DNA of 64,000 nt, taken from NCBI RefSeq assembly GCF_030546695.1, contig NZ_JAUOTP010000009.1:1-64000 (forward strand), in the 5' to 3' direction. Both the position numbers and the translations under genes were made by a program. The notes beneath the pieces were generated by a model. That model was not told the origin of the DNA and ran no database searches. It saw nothing but the letters and a program-made list of their open reading frames with translations. The stretch's first letter is position 1. Every line of letters starts with the position of its first letter. Of the stretch, positions 48,162 to 57,423 are shown in pieces. The DNA comes from Sphingomonas natans (GTDB lineage Bacteria > Pseudomonadota > Alphaproteobacteria > Sphingomonadales > Sphingomonadaceae).

Positions 48162-50537
48162 ATGCCCGTTCAGGTGAGCTATCCGGGTGTCTACATCCAG
48201 GAAGAGCCGTCCGGAGTCCGCACGATCACCGGCGTCTCGACGTCCGTGGCCCTGTTCATCGGCATGGCCGGTCGCGGCCCAATGGATACCGCTGTCAGTC
48301 TGCTCAGCTATGCCGATTACGAGCGAACCTACGGTTCAGACACGACGGTCAGTGAGACGACCGATCAGGTCAGGCAATTTTTCCTGAACGGCGGGTCTCA
48401 GGCCTATATCATCCGCATCGCGTCCGGCGAGCAGCCCGCCGCTGCCGACTTCCAGAACGAGGACGGCGCGGTCGTCCTGCGCATCACCGCCGCGGAGGCC
48501 GGCCGGATCGGCGACAGCATCCGCGTCGAGGTCAATTACGCCACCGCCCAGCCGGAGAGCAGCTTCAACCTCGTCGTCTCGCGCGAGACGATCACCTCGT
48601 CGGGGGCGACCTTGCTGGTCGATACTGAGACGATTGGCAACCTGTCGATGAATTCGGCGGAACCGCGCTTCGTCGAGACAGCGGTCGCGCAAGGATCGCG
48701 CCTGATCCGCGCAGAGGTCCAGCCCACCGCCCCAGCTCCGTTTGAAGGCTATTCGATGAGCGGGCGCGCGGAGAGCGCGCCCGGTATCCTGGCGGCGCTC
48801 AATGCGGAACTGGGCGGCGCCGCCGGCAGCATGCAGGTCAGTGTCGACAACGGCCCCTTTGCGCCGGTGACCGTCACCGGACCGCTGGCCGCGCTCAGCG
48901 ACCTCCAAGACGCCATTAACACCGCGTCGTCGGCCGTCGGCGGAGGCACCGTCACCGTCCAGGCCGAGCCAGTGCCCGGAGGCACGGAGGAAGTGCTGCT
49001 GATCCGCAGCAACGCGGCCGGCGGCCGCGTCCGCGTCCAGGCAGGCGCCAGCAACGACCTTGCGGGCCCCATGAACCTCGGCACCAGCAACGACGGACTG
49101 GAAGTCGACGGCCACGCGGCCCGCCGCCCGGCGCCGACCGGGGTCTTCGGCAGCCTCGGCAGCCTCGACTCCACCAGCGGGACCTGGCTCGACCGGCTTT
49201 CCGGCTTCCTCCGCGCCGACCCGGGCGACCTTCCCGATTTGACCCTGGCCACAGGCTCGCGCAGCGATACCGCTACGATCACCGGCTTCACCCGGCCGAC
49301 ATTCTGGGAGACCACGCCTGCGGCTGGCACAAGCCTCCGCAACGCGCGCGGCGCGCTTGAGCTCTTGGCGGCGCAGGTTGCGCTTGCAGGGCCTCATTAC
49401 GTGCCGGCCGTGCAGGGCTATCGGCTCGTCCTCAACCCAACCTATCCCGGGTTCGCCGAGCAGGAGACTCTGACCCCATCCACCACCGGCACTTACGACA
49501 TCGGCAACGCTGGTAGCGGATATCTCGGCCGCGATCCCAACGTTCGCCGCGCGCCGCTCGGCGCTTTCGCCAGCCCGTCAAATTATGTCGTCGGCGTCGC
49601 CGCAGGTGCGGACGGCAACTTGCCGACTCCAGCAGACTATTCTGCCGCTTATGTGATCGCCTCGCGCGAAATCGACATCTTCAACCTCCTGATGCTGCCG
49701 CGCGTGCTGAACGACGGATCGGGCAACGGCCAGACCGACGCGCAGCGCGCCCAGCTCTGGGGGCCGGCGAGCGCCTTCTGTCTGACTGAGCGCGCTTTCC
49801 TCATCATCGACCCGCCCGACGCCTGGACGACCGCGCAGAGCGCCACATCGGGGCCGACCGGCATCGCCAACGTCCGCATCGGCGTGGTCGGCGACCATGC
49901 CATGGTGGTCTGGCCGCGCCTGCGCATCCCGGACCCGCTCGGCGGACCGCTGCGGACGATCGATCCCGCCGGATCGGTCGCGGGCGTGGCGGCGCGCATC
50001 GACGGCTCGCGCGGCGTGTGGAAGGCGCCGGCCGGGCTGGAAGCATCGGTGATCGGTGTCCGCGGTGTCGAGCGGCGCATCGCCGACGCGGAGAACGGCT
50101 TGCTCAACCCGCAGGCGATTAACGTCGTCCGGCAGTTTCCCAACGGCATTGTCATCTGGGGATCGCGCACGCTCGCCGGCTTCGACAATTCGGGCGAGAA
50201 CGACTACAAATATGTGCCGGTCCGCCGCTTCGCGCTGTTCCTCGAGGAAAGCCTTTACCGAGGGCTCCAGTTCGCGGTGTTCGAACCGAATGACGAGCCG
50301 CTCTGGGCGCAGATCCGCCTGACGGCGGGCGCGTTCATGAACAACTTGTTCCGCCGCGGCGCCTTCCAGGGGCAGAAGGCGTCTGACGCCTATTTCGTCA
50401 AATGCGACGCCGAGACGACCACGCAGAACGACATCAATCTCGGCATCGTCAACGTGATCGTCGGTTTCGCGCCGCTGAAGCCCGCCGAGTTCGTCGTCGT
50501 CACCATTCGCCAGCTCGCGGGTCAGGTGCAGACCTGA
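48162..50537 (+). CDS. Contractile sheath protein of an eCIS
   Basis: This 791-aa protein is the sheath of an extracellular contractile injection system, which contracts around the tube to drive it into a target. The N-terminus 'VSYPGVYIQEEPSGVRTITG' and 'GVSTSVALFIGMAGRGP' is the phage-tail-sheath start used for linking to neighbouring subunits. The C-terminus 'GIVNVIVGFAPLKPAEFVV' is the matching beta-strand region. It is long for the family (Afp/PVC sheaths are about 350-450), because of a large insertion about residues 90-380, which would decorate the outside. Only one sheath gene is present here. AAGGGGG precedes the ATG. Confidence 0.95.
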   Translation: MPVQVSYPGVYIQEEPSGVRTITGVSTSVALFIGMAGRGPMDTAVSLLSYADYERTYGSDTTVSETTDQVRQFFLNGGSQAYIIRIASGEQPAAADFQNEDGAVVLRITAAEAGRIGDSIRVEVNYATAQPESSFNLVVSRETITSSGATLLVDTETIGNLSMNSAEPRFVETAVAQGSRLIRAEVQPTAPAPFEGYSMSGRAESAPGILAALNAELGGAAGSMQVSVDNGPFAPVTVTGPLAALSDLQDAINTASSAVGGGTVTVQAEPVPGGTEEVLLIRSNAAGGRVRVQAGASNDLAGPMNLGTSNDGLEVDGHAARRPAPTGVFGSLGSLDSTSGTWLDRLSGFLRADPGDLPDLTLATGSRSDTATITGFTRPTFWETTPAAGTSLRNARGALELLAAQVALAGPHYVPAVQGYRLVLNPTYPGFAEQETLTPSTTGTYDIGNAGSGYLGRDPNVRRAPLGAFASPSNYVVGVAAGADGNLPTPADYSAAYVIASREIDIFNLLMLPRVLNDGSGNGQTDAQRAQLWGPASAFCLTERAFLIIDPPDAWTTAQSATSGPTGIANVRIGVVGDHAMVVWPRLRIPDPLGGPLRTIDPAGSVAGVAARIDGSRGVWKAPAGLEASVIGVRGVERRIADAENGLLNPQAINVVRQFPNGIVIWGSRTLAGFDNSGENDYKYVPVRRFALFLEESLYRGLQFAVFEPNDEPLWAQIRLTAGAFMNNLFRRGAFQGQKASDAYFVKCDAETTTQNDINLGIVNVIVGFAPLKPAEFVVVTIRQLAGQVQT

Positions 50538-50590
50538 CGCGAGGCGGGAAAGACGCAACCGAAGCTACGTGAGACAGGAAGGGCAAAGGC

Positions 50591-51091
50591 ATGGCGCAGT
50601 TCACCGTCAACGCCACGCGGATCGATCCGTATCGAAACTTCAAGTTCCACGTTCTCTGGGACCAGAAGATCGTTGCGGGCATCAGTAAAGTCGGCGCGCT
50701 CAAGCGCACGACGGAGGTCGTGACCCACCGTGAGGGCAACGACCTCAGCACCGGTCGGCACAGCCCGGGGCGTACCGCCTTCGAAGCGATCGTGCTCGAG
50801 CGCGGCGTGACCTTCGACCCCGAATTTCTGGCTTGGGCCAACCTCGTCTACAGCACCGAAGGAGACGGCGCGGTATCGCTCAAGAATTTCCGCAAGGATC
50901 TCACGATCAACCTGAAGAACCTGCAGGGCGTCGTTGTCCGCTCCTATCGCGTCTTCCGCTGCTGGCCGTCGTCCATCACCGCGCTGCCCGACCTGGACGC
51001 CAACGCCAACGCGATCGCGATCCAGTCGCTGACCTTGCAGAATGAGGGGTGGGAGCTCGATCCCGCGGTGGTCGAGCAAGCCGAAACCTGA
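50591..51091 (+). CDS. Inner tube protein of an eCIS
   Basis: This 166-aa protein is the T4 gp19-like tube family: 'DPYRNFKFHVLWDQKIVAGI', 'LKRTTEVVTHREGNDLST', 'DLTINLKNLQGVVVRSYRV'. Hexameric rings of it form the tube through which cargo and spike pass. Its normal length and a good ribosome site are seen. In other eCIS loci there are two or three tube variants; this one has only one in the visible part. Confidence 0.93.
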   Translation: MAQFTVNATRIDPYRNFKFHVLWDQKIVAGISKVGALKRTTEVVTHREGNDLSTGRHSPGRTAFEAIVLERGVTFDPEFLAWANLVYSTEGDGAVSLKNFRKDLTINLKNLQGVVVRSYRVFRCWPSSITALPDLDANANAIAIQSLTLQNEGWELDPAVVEQAET

Positions 51092-51109
51092 TCGTGGGGA
51101 ACGCTGGCG

Positions 51110-51883
51110 ATGCTCCACGTCCTTCTCGATCCTGGCCTCGACGGCATCCGGACGGCCCGCCTGCGGACGATGTCGGGTGCCGACGAGCTGGCCGCGGACG
51201 AGGGCACGGTCGCGCTCATCGACCGGCTACTGGTCGCAGACGCCGCGGGCGGACTTCCGCCAGGATCCGCCGCACGTCTTCCTGTCGCCGACCGGGACCG
51301 GCTGCTCGCAGCGCTGTACCGCGAGCTGTTCGGCGAGGACATCGAGGCGGACGCAATTTGCTCTGGCTGCGCCACGCCCTTCGAGCTGCGCTTTGCCATG
51401 GCCGCGGTGCTCGATGGGCGTTCGGCCCGGCGGCCCGACGGCGTGGAGGGCCCGGACCGACTTGGCCGCTACCGGCTGGGCGAATGCGTCTGGCGGTTAC
51501 CGAGCACAGCCGATCTTGCCGCCGCAAGCACCCAGCATGACCTGCTCGCTGCCTGCATCGTCGATGGCATCGTCCAAAGTCGGGAGGACGAGCTCGAGCA
51601 AGCGATGGCGGCGCTCGGGCCCCCGCTCGATGTGGACATCGACGCGCTGTGCCCGCGCTGCGGCACGACGTCGCCGGTGCGGTTCGAGATCGGTGCCTAC
51701 CTCCTACGCTGCATCGCCAACGAGCGGCGCTGTCTGCTGGCGGAGGCGCACCGCCTTGCCCGCGCTTACGGGTGGAGTTGCACGGAGATCATGACGCTGC
51801 CGCGACCCGAGCGGCAGGCGTTTGTGCGCCTGATTAACGCCGAGGCCGCGCCCGCGCGACGGCACCTGTCCCTCGTCGGGTAG
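51110..51883 (+). CDS. T4-type baseplate protein with zinc ribbons
   Basis: This 257-aa protein carries two CxxC pairs, 'CSGC' near residue 84 and 'CPRC' near residue 181, which could together bind one zinc ion. The C-terminal 'AHRLARAYGWSCTEIMTLPR' and 'RQAFVRLINAE' resemble the T4 baseplate gp26/gp51 group often found in eCIS operons. It is probably needed for baseplate assembly. The gap to the tube gene is 18 nt and 5 nt remain before the next gene. Confidence 0.75.
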   Translation: MLHVLLDPGLDGIRTARLRTMSGADELAADEGTVALIDRLLVADAAGGLPPGSAARLPVADRDRLLAALYRELFGEDIEADAICSGCATPFELRFAMAAVLDGRSARRPDGVEGPDRLGRYRLGECVWRLPSTADLAAASTQHDLLAACIVDGIVQSREDELEQAMAALGPPLDVDIDALCPRCGTTSPVRFEIGAYLLRCIANERRCLLAEAHRLARAYGWSCTEIMTLPRPERQAFVRLINAEAAPARRHLSLVG

Positions 51884-51888
51884 CGGCG

Positions 51889-52788
51889 ATGGCGGCTTAC
51901 CTCCAGCGTCTCCTGGACACCGCGGCACCGGCACGGTCCGAGGCGGTCGGCCTCGCCCCTGTCGTCCGCAGCTCCTCGCCCGTGTTTGAGCAGGACCAGC
52001 TTCTCGCGTTCACCGATCACATGTCGCACCCGCCGGGCGTTGGTCCGCTGGAGTCGTTGGATACGGGGGCCGAAACCACGGCGCCGCATCGCTCCGAGGC
52101 TCCCCTTCATGACCCCACGCGCGCCCCGCTGAGGCAGACGCCTCCTCTGGCCGTTCAGCCGCTGCCGCCGACACGGTCGGAGCCGGTCCGCCACAGTGCG
52201 GACCCAGCGACTCCCCCAGCGATTCCCATCGTAACGCGCGCCGAGGAGGCATTTTTGTCTGTGCCGACGTTGGTGGCGCCACCATCCCCGCCGACGCAAT
52301 CCAAAGCGGGAATTAAACCCGATACCATCGAACCGCTGCCCCCGACCGCCGAACCGCGCATCGCCATGGCCAAGCCAGCCGCACGGGCCGCCAGCCGACG
52401 AGCGATCGAAGCGTCGCCAGCGCTGGAGCCGGACGCCCGACGCCGCGCACCGGCAGAGGATGCGCGTCCAGGCGATCCGGTGCCTGTCGATACGATCCCG
52501 ACTGACCTTAACCCACACTTTTTCGCCCCAGGCCGTTCGCCGGTGGAATTGTCGCCGCGGGCGAAGTCCGATCTGCCGCCGCCGGTCAATGACGCCGCCC
52601 CGCCGATCGCCGTCCCTCCTCCGGCCGCGACCAGCGTCACCATCGGGCACGTCACGGTCGAGATCGTCGACGACCGCCACACCACATCGTCCTCCGTCCG
52701 CCCGCTCACCGCTGCTTCTGCCTCGGTCATCGGCCCGCTTGGCCAAGCGCGCGCCGCACGTCGCCTCATCGCGCTGAGGCATCTGTAG
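51889..52788 (+). CDS. Proline-rich disordered protein in the eCIS operon
   Basis: This 299-aa protein is rich in P, A, T and R with little predicted fold from residue 30 to 250 ('PPLAVQPLPPTRSEPVRH'). A short conserved end reads 'TSVTIGHVTVEIVDDRHTT' and 'GQARAARRLIALRHL'. Similar short C-terminal strands occur in proteins coded next to DUF4255 genes of other eCIS loci, but I cannot name a function. A start codon just after the previous stop and the immediate DUF4255 gene after it show that it belongs to the operon. Confidence 0.65.
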   Translation: MAAYLQRLLDTAAPARSEAVGLAPVVRSSSPVFEQDQLLAFTDHMSHPPGVGPLESLDTGAETTAPHRSEAPLHDPTRAPLRQTPPLAVQPLPPTRSEPVRHSADPATPPAIPIVTRAEEAFLSVPTLVAPPSPPTQSKAGIKPDTIEPLPPTAEPRIAMAKPAARAASRRAIEASPALEPDARRRAPAEDARPGDPVPVDTIPTDLNPHFFAPGRSPVELSPRAKSDLPPPVNDAAPPIAVPPPAATSVTIGHVTVEIVDDRHTTSSSVRPLTAASASVIGPLGQARAARRLIALRHL

Positions 52789-52790
52789 CC

Positions 52791-54194
52791 ATGCCGCTGA
52801 TGGACCTCTCGCGCGTCACCGCGTCGCTGGCCGACACGTTGCGGCTCAACATCACCCAGCGACTCGACCCGACGCTCACGACATTGGCCGTCACCACGCT
52901 CCCGCCCGAGCGGGTCAGTGACGCGACCAACACGCTCAATCTGTACCTCTATCACGTCGCCGAGGATCCCCATTACCTCAACCTTCCCGGGAACCTGAGC
53001 GACGACAATCCGGCCTCGACCAAGCCCATGTCGGTGATTCTCTTCTACATCATGACCGCGCATCACGAGGTCGACTCGGTATTCGACAGCGTCATGCAGC
53101 AGCGGCTGATGGGCTATGGCCTGAAGACCTTTCACGATTTCTCGCGCATCTCGGACAGCACCCGGATCAACGGCACGCCCGTCCTCGACGTCGATCTGCG
53201 CGACCGCGACAATGCTCTGGAGATCAGCCTGCGCCCGGTGACAGCCGAGGAATCGCTCGCCTTCTGGGCAGCTGAGGACCAGATGACCACCCGGCTCGCC
53301 GCATATTACGAGGTCCACTACGCGCTGCTCGAGCCGGAGCCGCCGCGTCGCCTGCCCGGCATCGTGCTGACGCTGGGCACTTACATCGTCAACATCCTGT
53401 CGCCTCAACTCGCCGGCAGCCGCAGCCGAATGAGCTTTACCTTGCCCGCGGTTGCAGGCGGCGGCACCCAGATGATCGAAGCGTCGCCCGCCCGTGTTGG
53501 CCCGCCGATCGTCGCTTTGCCCGAAAGCAGCCGACTGACGCTCGTCGGCGGCAACCTCGCGATCGGCCAAGCACGCCGCTTCTTTCTCGGCAACGCGCGC
53601 TGGAAGCAGCGGCTGGGCGGAGTGGAGCGGGTCCGCATCGATCCGTTGCTCCCCGCCAACGTGGCCGCCGGCTGGACGATCGTGGAAGGCAGCGCCCAGA
53701 CCGAACTGACGCTTGGCACGACGCTCACCGTCGCCCAGCCATCCGGACCGCCGGTGGTGCTGCCCGTCGAGCCCGGCCTCTACACTGCCACCATCGAAGT
53801 GGTGAAGGACAGCCAGGTCGTTGCCGGCCAGCTGAAGGAGATCACCGACGTCTCCAACCCAACGGGATTCCTGGTCATCCCGCGCGTCATCGGCGCGGTC
53901 GTCATCGACGCGGGTGCCCACCGCATCCGTGTCGATCTCGATCCCTCGACCGACCTGACCCCGACCGACCCCGGATCGCCTGGCCCGCTCGACATCCTGT
54001 TCGTCGCAAACGGGCAGAACTACCTGCGGCACGACCCATCGGACGCGACGGCGACCTTCGACATTGGCGATTTCCAGCCGGTCGACGACAGGCTCGAATT
54101 TCGCTCCGTATTCGATCCGACCGTCTCCGGCACCTACCCGATCCGCGTGATCGTCGAGGGCGCCGAGAGCCAGCCTTTCTGGATCGAGACGTGA
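52791..54194 (+). CDS. DUF4255 (Pvc16-like) tail-cap protein of an eCIS
   Basis: This 467-aa protein has the DUF4255 domain in about the first 200 residues ('LNLYLYHVAEDPHYLNLPGN', 'LFYIMTAHHEVDSVFDSVMQ', 'ALEISLRPVTAEESLAFWAA'). In Afp and PVC the equivalent protein caps the tube end. Residues about 210-467 contain strand-rich, Ig/TIG-like repeats ('LPESSRLTLVGGNLAIGQAR', 'YTATIEVVKDSQVVAGQ'), which many shorter homologues lack. The stop overlaps the GTG start of the ATPase gene. Confidence 0.88.
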   Translation: MPLMDLSRVTASLADTLRLNITQRLDPTLTTLAVTTLPPERVSDATNTLNLYLYHVAEDPHYLNLPGNLSDDNPASTKPMSVILFYIMTAHHEVDSVFDSVMQQRLMGYGLKTFHDFSRISDSTRINGTPVLDVDLRDRDNALEISLRPVTAEESLAFWAAEDQMTTRLAAYYEVHYALLEPEPPRRLPGIVLTLGTYIVNILSPQLAGSRSRMSFTLPAVAGGGTQMIEASPARVGPPIVALPESSRLTLVGGNLAIGQARRFFLGNARWKQRLGGVERVRIDPLLPANVAAGWTIVEGSAQTELTLGTTLTVAQPSGPPVVLPVEPGLYTATIEVVKDSQVVAGQLKEITDVSNPTGFLVIPRVIGAVVIDAGAHRIRVDLDPSTDLTPTDPGSPGPLDILFVANGQNYLRHDPSDATATFDIGDFQPVDDRLEFRSVFDPTVSGTYPIRVIVEGAESQPFWIET

Positions 54195-56191
54195 TCGCGG
54201 CCTCCCTCCGGACGCTGCGCGAGGGCACCGAACCCGCGCCGGCGGCGGAAACGGCGCTGCTCGTCGCGCATGTGGCGCGGCGCGTGGAGCGGGTCGCATG
54301 GGTGGCAACGCGTGGCGGCGCTGCTGCGGGCGACGACCGTAAGGCCGAGACTGCGGGGCGGCACGACGATGATGCCAGGGGCAAGCTGGATGCCGCTGTA
54401 GAGAAGGCCGATGCAGCGCTCGCCTCCCTTCCCGACGGGCGCTTCGCCGAGATCTGCCGCCGGTTCGGCATCGTCGATGCCGAGCGCGACCTGCTCGCGA
54501 CCGCGCTCGCCGCGCAGCTCGATCCCGCGCTGCTGCTGCTCTTCCATCAGCTCCAAGGCCGTCCCTGGACAACGGAACCGCTCGTTGCCCGCCTGTTCGA
54601 TCACGGCCACCGCGCCTTGCTGCGCGCGGACGGGCCGGCGACGGTCTGGCGTCTTCTCATCCGCGGTGAGGCCGCGCTCGCCGAACCGCCGCCGCTCGGC
54701 GCTGATCCCGTCCTGCCGCACTGGCTCGACAATGTGTTCCCGTTCGATAGCGCGCTTGTCGGGCATGTGCGCGGGGCGGAAGCTTGCCCCCCGCTCGACG
54801 ACTGGCCGCTCGACGCAACCGTCGCCAGGGTCCGCGCCCTGAGCGAGGCCGGGCTGCCCGTGCGGCTGATCGTCCAAGGCGTGAGCGGCGGCGGGCGGTC
54901 GACCTTCGCTGCCGCTGCGGCGCGCGCGTTGGGGCGCTCGGGCTTTGTGATCGAGAGCATTCCGCACGACATGCCCTGGCCGCTCACATGGACGTTGATC
55001 CAGCGCCATGCCGTCGCGGCCGGCGCGATGCCGATCTGGCACGGTCCGCCGTCGCAGGCCCCGTCGGTTTCGGTCCTCGCGCCGATCCAGGCCGTGTGCC
55101 TTTCGCCGGGCGAGGCCGCACTGCGAGACCCGCGGGTCGTGGACGTGCAGGCGGTCCTCCCCACGCCCAGCCGCGACACGCGTCTTCGCCTCGTCGGCCG
55201 CCTGGTGCCCGCAAGCGCTGCCTGGTCCGCTGCCGATAGCCAGAGGCTCGCTGATCGCCCGGGCCTGGCCATCGGCGACATTGCCGCGCTCGGTCGCGCG
55301 CGCCTCGCCGGCCCGGCCGAAGCCGAGGCTTTTCTCCGCAACGCGTCGGTCGAGCGATTGGGCGACCTAGCGCAGCGCTTGCCCACTACGCTGGACTGGG
55401 ACGACCTCGTTCTGCCCCGCACCCTGTTCGAAGGATTGCGCGACCTTGCTTTTGAGGCCCGCACGCGTGCCGCTTTCTGGGATGCGGCCGAACTGCAGCG
55501 CCTGTTCCCGGCCGGGCGCGGGCTCGTATCGTTATTCTCCGGTCCGCCCGGCACCGGCAAGACCATGGCGGCGCAGGTCATCGCGCGCGACTTGGGCGTT
55601 GATCTCTACCGCATCGATCTCGCCACGCTGATGAGCAAATATATTGGCGAGACGGCCAAGAACCTCCGCACCGTCTTCACGCGCGCCGCGGACGTTCATG
55701 CCGTGCTGCTCTTCGACGAAGCCGACGCCCTCTTCGCCAACCGGACGGAAGTGAAGGACTCGCACGACCGCTACGCAAACACCGACACCAATTACCTGCT
55801 CCAGCAACTAGAGGCGTTCGAAGGCGTCGCGGTGCTGGCGACCAACCGCAAGGCGAACATCGACACCGCGTTCCTGCGCCGGATCAGCTACGCCTATGAC
55901 TTTCCCCGCCCGGAGGCGGCCGACCGGCGCCGTCTCTGGGCCAAACTCGCGCACCCGATCCTGGGTGGCATTCCGCTCGCTTCCGCCGCGACGCTGGACG
56001 CGTTCGGCGATCACCTCGAGCTCTCGGGCGCGCAGATCAAGAACGCGCTGGTCGCTGCGCATTTCGCAGCCAAGCGGCGCGGAGGCGAGGCAGGCGCCGC
56101 AGACCTGGTCATCGGCGTCGGGCGCGAGCTCGCCAAGGAAGGCCGCTCGCTGTCGCCGCGCGAACGCCAGAGGCTGTCTGGCCATGGCTGA
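54191..56191 (+). CDS. AAA+ ATPase of an eCIS (Afp15/Pvc15-like)
   Basis: This 666-aa protein has a C-terminal AAA+ module: Walker A 'FSGPPGTGKTMAAQVIA' (about residue 450), Walker B 'AVLLFDEADALFANRTEV', sensor 1 'VAVLATNRKANIDTAFLRR' and a later lid region. The N-terminal 400 residues are a second, degenerate ATPase-like region ('GVSGGGRSTFAAAAARALG' keeps a P-loop-like turn). In other systems this ATPase is needed for particle or cargo handling. The start is the GTG at 54191, overlapping the previous stop (GTGA). The stop overlaps the next small gene. Confidence 0.93.
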   Translation: MIAASLRTLREGTEPAPAAETALLVAHVARRVERVAWVATRGGAAAGDDRKAETAGRHDDDARGKLDAAVEKADAALASLPDGRFAEICRRFGIVDAERDLLATALAAQLDPALLLLFHQLQGRPWTTEPLVARLFDHGHRALLRADGPATVWRLLIRGEAALAEPPPLGADPVLPHWLDNVFPFDSALVGHVRGAEACPPLDDWPLDATVARVRALSEAGLPVRLIVQGVSGGGRSTFAAAAARALGRSGFVIESIPHDMPWPLTWTLIQRHAVAAGAMPIWHGPPSQAPSVSVLAPIQAVCLSPGEAALRDPRVVDVQAVLPTPSRDTRLRLVGRLVPASAAWSAADSQRLADRPGLAIGDIAALGRARLAGPAEAEAFLRNASVERLGDLAQRLPTTLDWDDLVLPRTLFEGLRDLAFEARTRAAFWDAAELQRLFPAGRGLVSLFSGPPGTGKTMAAQVIARDLGVDLYRIDLATLMSKYIGETAKNLRTVFTRAADVHAVLLFDEADALFANRTEVKDSHDRYANTDTNYLLQQLEAFEGVAVLATNRKANIDTAFLRRISYAYDFPRPEAADRRRLWAKLAHPILGGIPLASAATLDAFGDHLELSGAQIKNALVAAHFAAKRRGGEAGAADLVIGVGRELAKEGRSLSPRERQRLSGHG

Positions 56192-56420
56192 CATGACTCC
56201 CTCCTTGCGCATCGGCAGCCTCACCGTACGCGGCTACGGGATCACCGCCGAGCGGGGCGCGGCGATTGCGGCCGCCGTTGCGCCCGCGCTGGCGGCACGC
56301 TTCGGCACGAGCCGGGAAAGCCTGACGCTGCGCCTGCCGGCGTCAGCGATCGGCCGAGACGGCGGCATCGATTCCGCTGCCCTGTCGACAGCTCTGGACA
56401 GCGGAGGCCGCCGTGGCTGA
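56184..56420 (+). CDS. Small conserved eCIS operon protein
   Basis: This 78-aa protein starts at an ATG within the last codons of the ATPase gene and overlaps the next gene by 8 nt. It includes 'LRIGSLTVRGYGITAERGA' and 'LTLRLPASAIGRDGGI'. The short strand 'IGSLTVRG' echoes the 'IGHVTVEIVDD' end of the proline-rich protein at 51889-52788. No known fold was recognised. Tight overlap on both sides supports real translation. Confidence 0.65.
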   Translation: MADMTPSLRIGSLTVRGYGITAERGAAIAAAVAPALAARFGTSRESLTLRLPASAIGRDGGIDSAALSTALDSGGRRG

Positions 56421-57114
56421 CACCGGCTACAGCCGCAGCCCCAAGATTGCGAAGGGGGCATTCGTCCAGCTGCTGACGGATATCGTCGGCATTATCCCCA
56501 ACATCGTCGTCTTCCAATATAATCCGGAATCGATCAGCCGCACGCTTACCCCCTGGAATCCGTTCGCGGTCGACCAAGCCCAGCGCGGCAGCCAAGCGCC
56601 CACCGTCCAGCCGTTCGACGTCGCCGAGACGTTCGGCAGCTTCCGCATCGAGCTGGACGCGACCGACGACTTGGAGGACGGCGACCCGATCGCAGTGGTG
56701 ACCGGGATCGAGACCCGCCTCGCCGCGCTCCGCAAGCTCACGCAAGCATCGGAGGGTCTGGTCGGCGACCTCATCGCCAGCGCCAAGTCGCTGGTCGGCG
56801 CCGGCGAGGACGAGGCGCGCCGCCCCACCGTGGCACCGACCCTTTTGGTGTTGGGTCCCCGCCTGATCCTGCCGGTCCGGGTGACCAGCTTCCAGGTCGA
56901 GGAGAACGCGCACTTGCCGAGCTATTTTCCGATTCGAGCGGTCGTGACGATGAGCCTGGAGGTGCTCACGCCCGACAGCTTCCGCTGCCAGCAGGACATC
57001 GCCGGCAAGATCGCGGTCGCGGCCTACGAATTCACCCGGCTGCAAGAGGACGCCAACGCGCTCCTCAATGTCGCCAATAATGTCGACGCCATCCGGGCGA
57101 TGCTGCCTTTCTGA
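56413..57114 (+). CDS. eCIS baseplate/tail protein, Afp7-like
   Basis: This 233-aa protein begins (GTG at 56413) 'ADTGYSRSPKIAKGAFVQL' and 'IPNIVVFQYNPESISRTL', the start typical of Afp7/Pvc7 proteins. 'LILPVRVTSFQVEENAHLPS' and 'RAVVTMSLEVLTPDSF' follow. In larger homologues a LysM domain is attached at the C-terminus; here that part is coded as the separate gene that follows. It joins tube and baseplate. Confidence 0.82.
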   Translation: MADTGYSRSPKIAKGAFVQLLTDIVGIIPNIVVFQYNPESISRTLTPWNPFAVDQAQRGSQAPTVQPFDVAETFGSFRIELDATDDLEDGDPIAVVTGIETRLAALRKLTQASEGLVGDLIASAKSLVGAGEDEARRPTVAPTLLVLGPRLILPVRVTSFQVEENAHLPSYFPIRAVVTMSLEVLTPDSFRCQQDIAGKIAVAAYEFTRLQEDANALLNVANNVDAIRAMLPF

Positions 57115-57123
57115 CGCAGGGAG

Positions 57124-57414
57124 ATGACAGGACAGATGGCGATTTTCGACCCCAAGAGCCGCTACGCAAAGGCGACGACCTATCTCACGATGGACCGGCG
57201 TGGGCGGACGGTCACCGCGCTCGCCCCTGCCGAGAGCCCGGTCCAGGTGCATCTCGGCGACCACCGCCGCCGCGACGGACAACGGCTCGATCACCTGTCC
57301 GCTTTCTACCTGCTCGATCCCAATGGCTTCTGGAAGCTGGCCGAGCATAATGACGCACTCCTCCCCGACGCGATCGCCGAAACGGGCCTCGTCCGCATCC
57401 CGAGAAGGAGCTGA
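57124..57414 (+). CDS. LysM/gp53-like baseplate protein
   Basis: This 96-aa protein has 'SRYAKATTYLTMDRRGRTV' and then the LysM-like block 'LDHLSAFYLLDPNGFWKLA' with 'LVRIP' at the end. That resembles the gp53 baseplate-wedge and LysM-like tail proteins. A start at ATG 57136 is possible too, because GGGAG sits directly against the first ATG. It is directly followed by the gpD-like gene. Confidence 0.75.
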   Translation: MTGQMAIFDPKSRYAKATTYLTMDRRGRTVTALAPAESPVQVHLGDHRRRDGQRLDHLSAFYLLDPNGFWKLAEHNDALLPDAIAETGLVRIPRRS

Positions 57415-57423
57415 GCAGCCGCC

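Noticed and set aside
52155-54572. An 805-codon minus-strand reading over the DUF4255 gene
   Set aside because: Shadow of two plus-strand genes (proline-rich and DUF4255), with arginine-rich low-complexity content.
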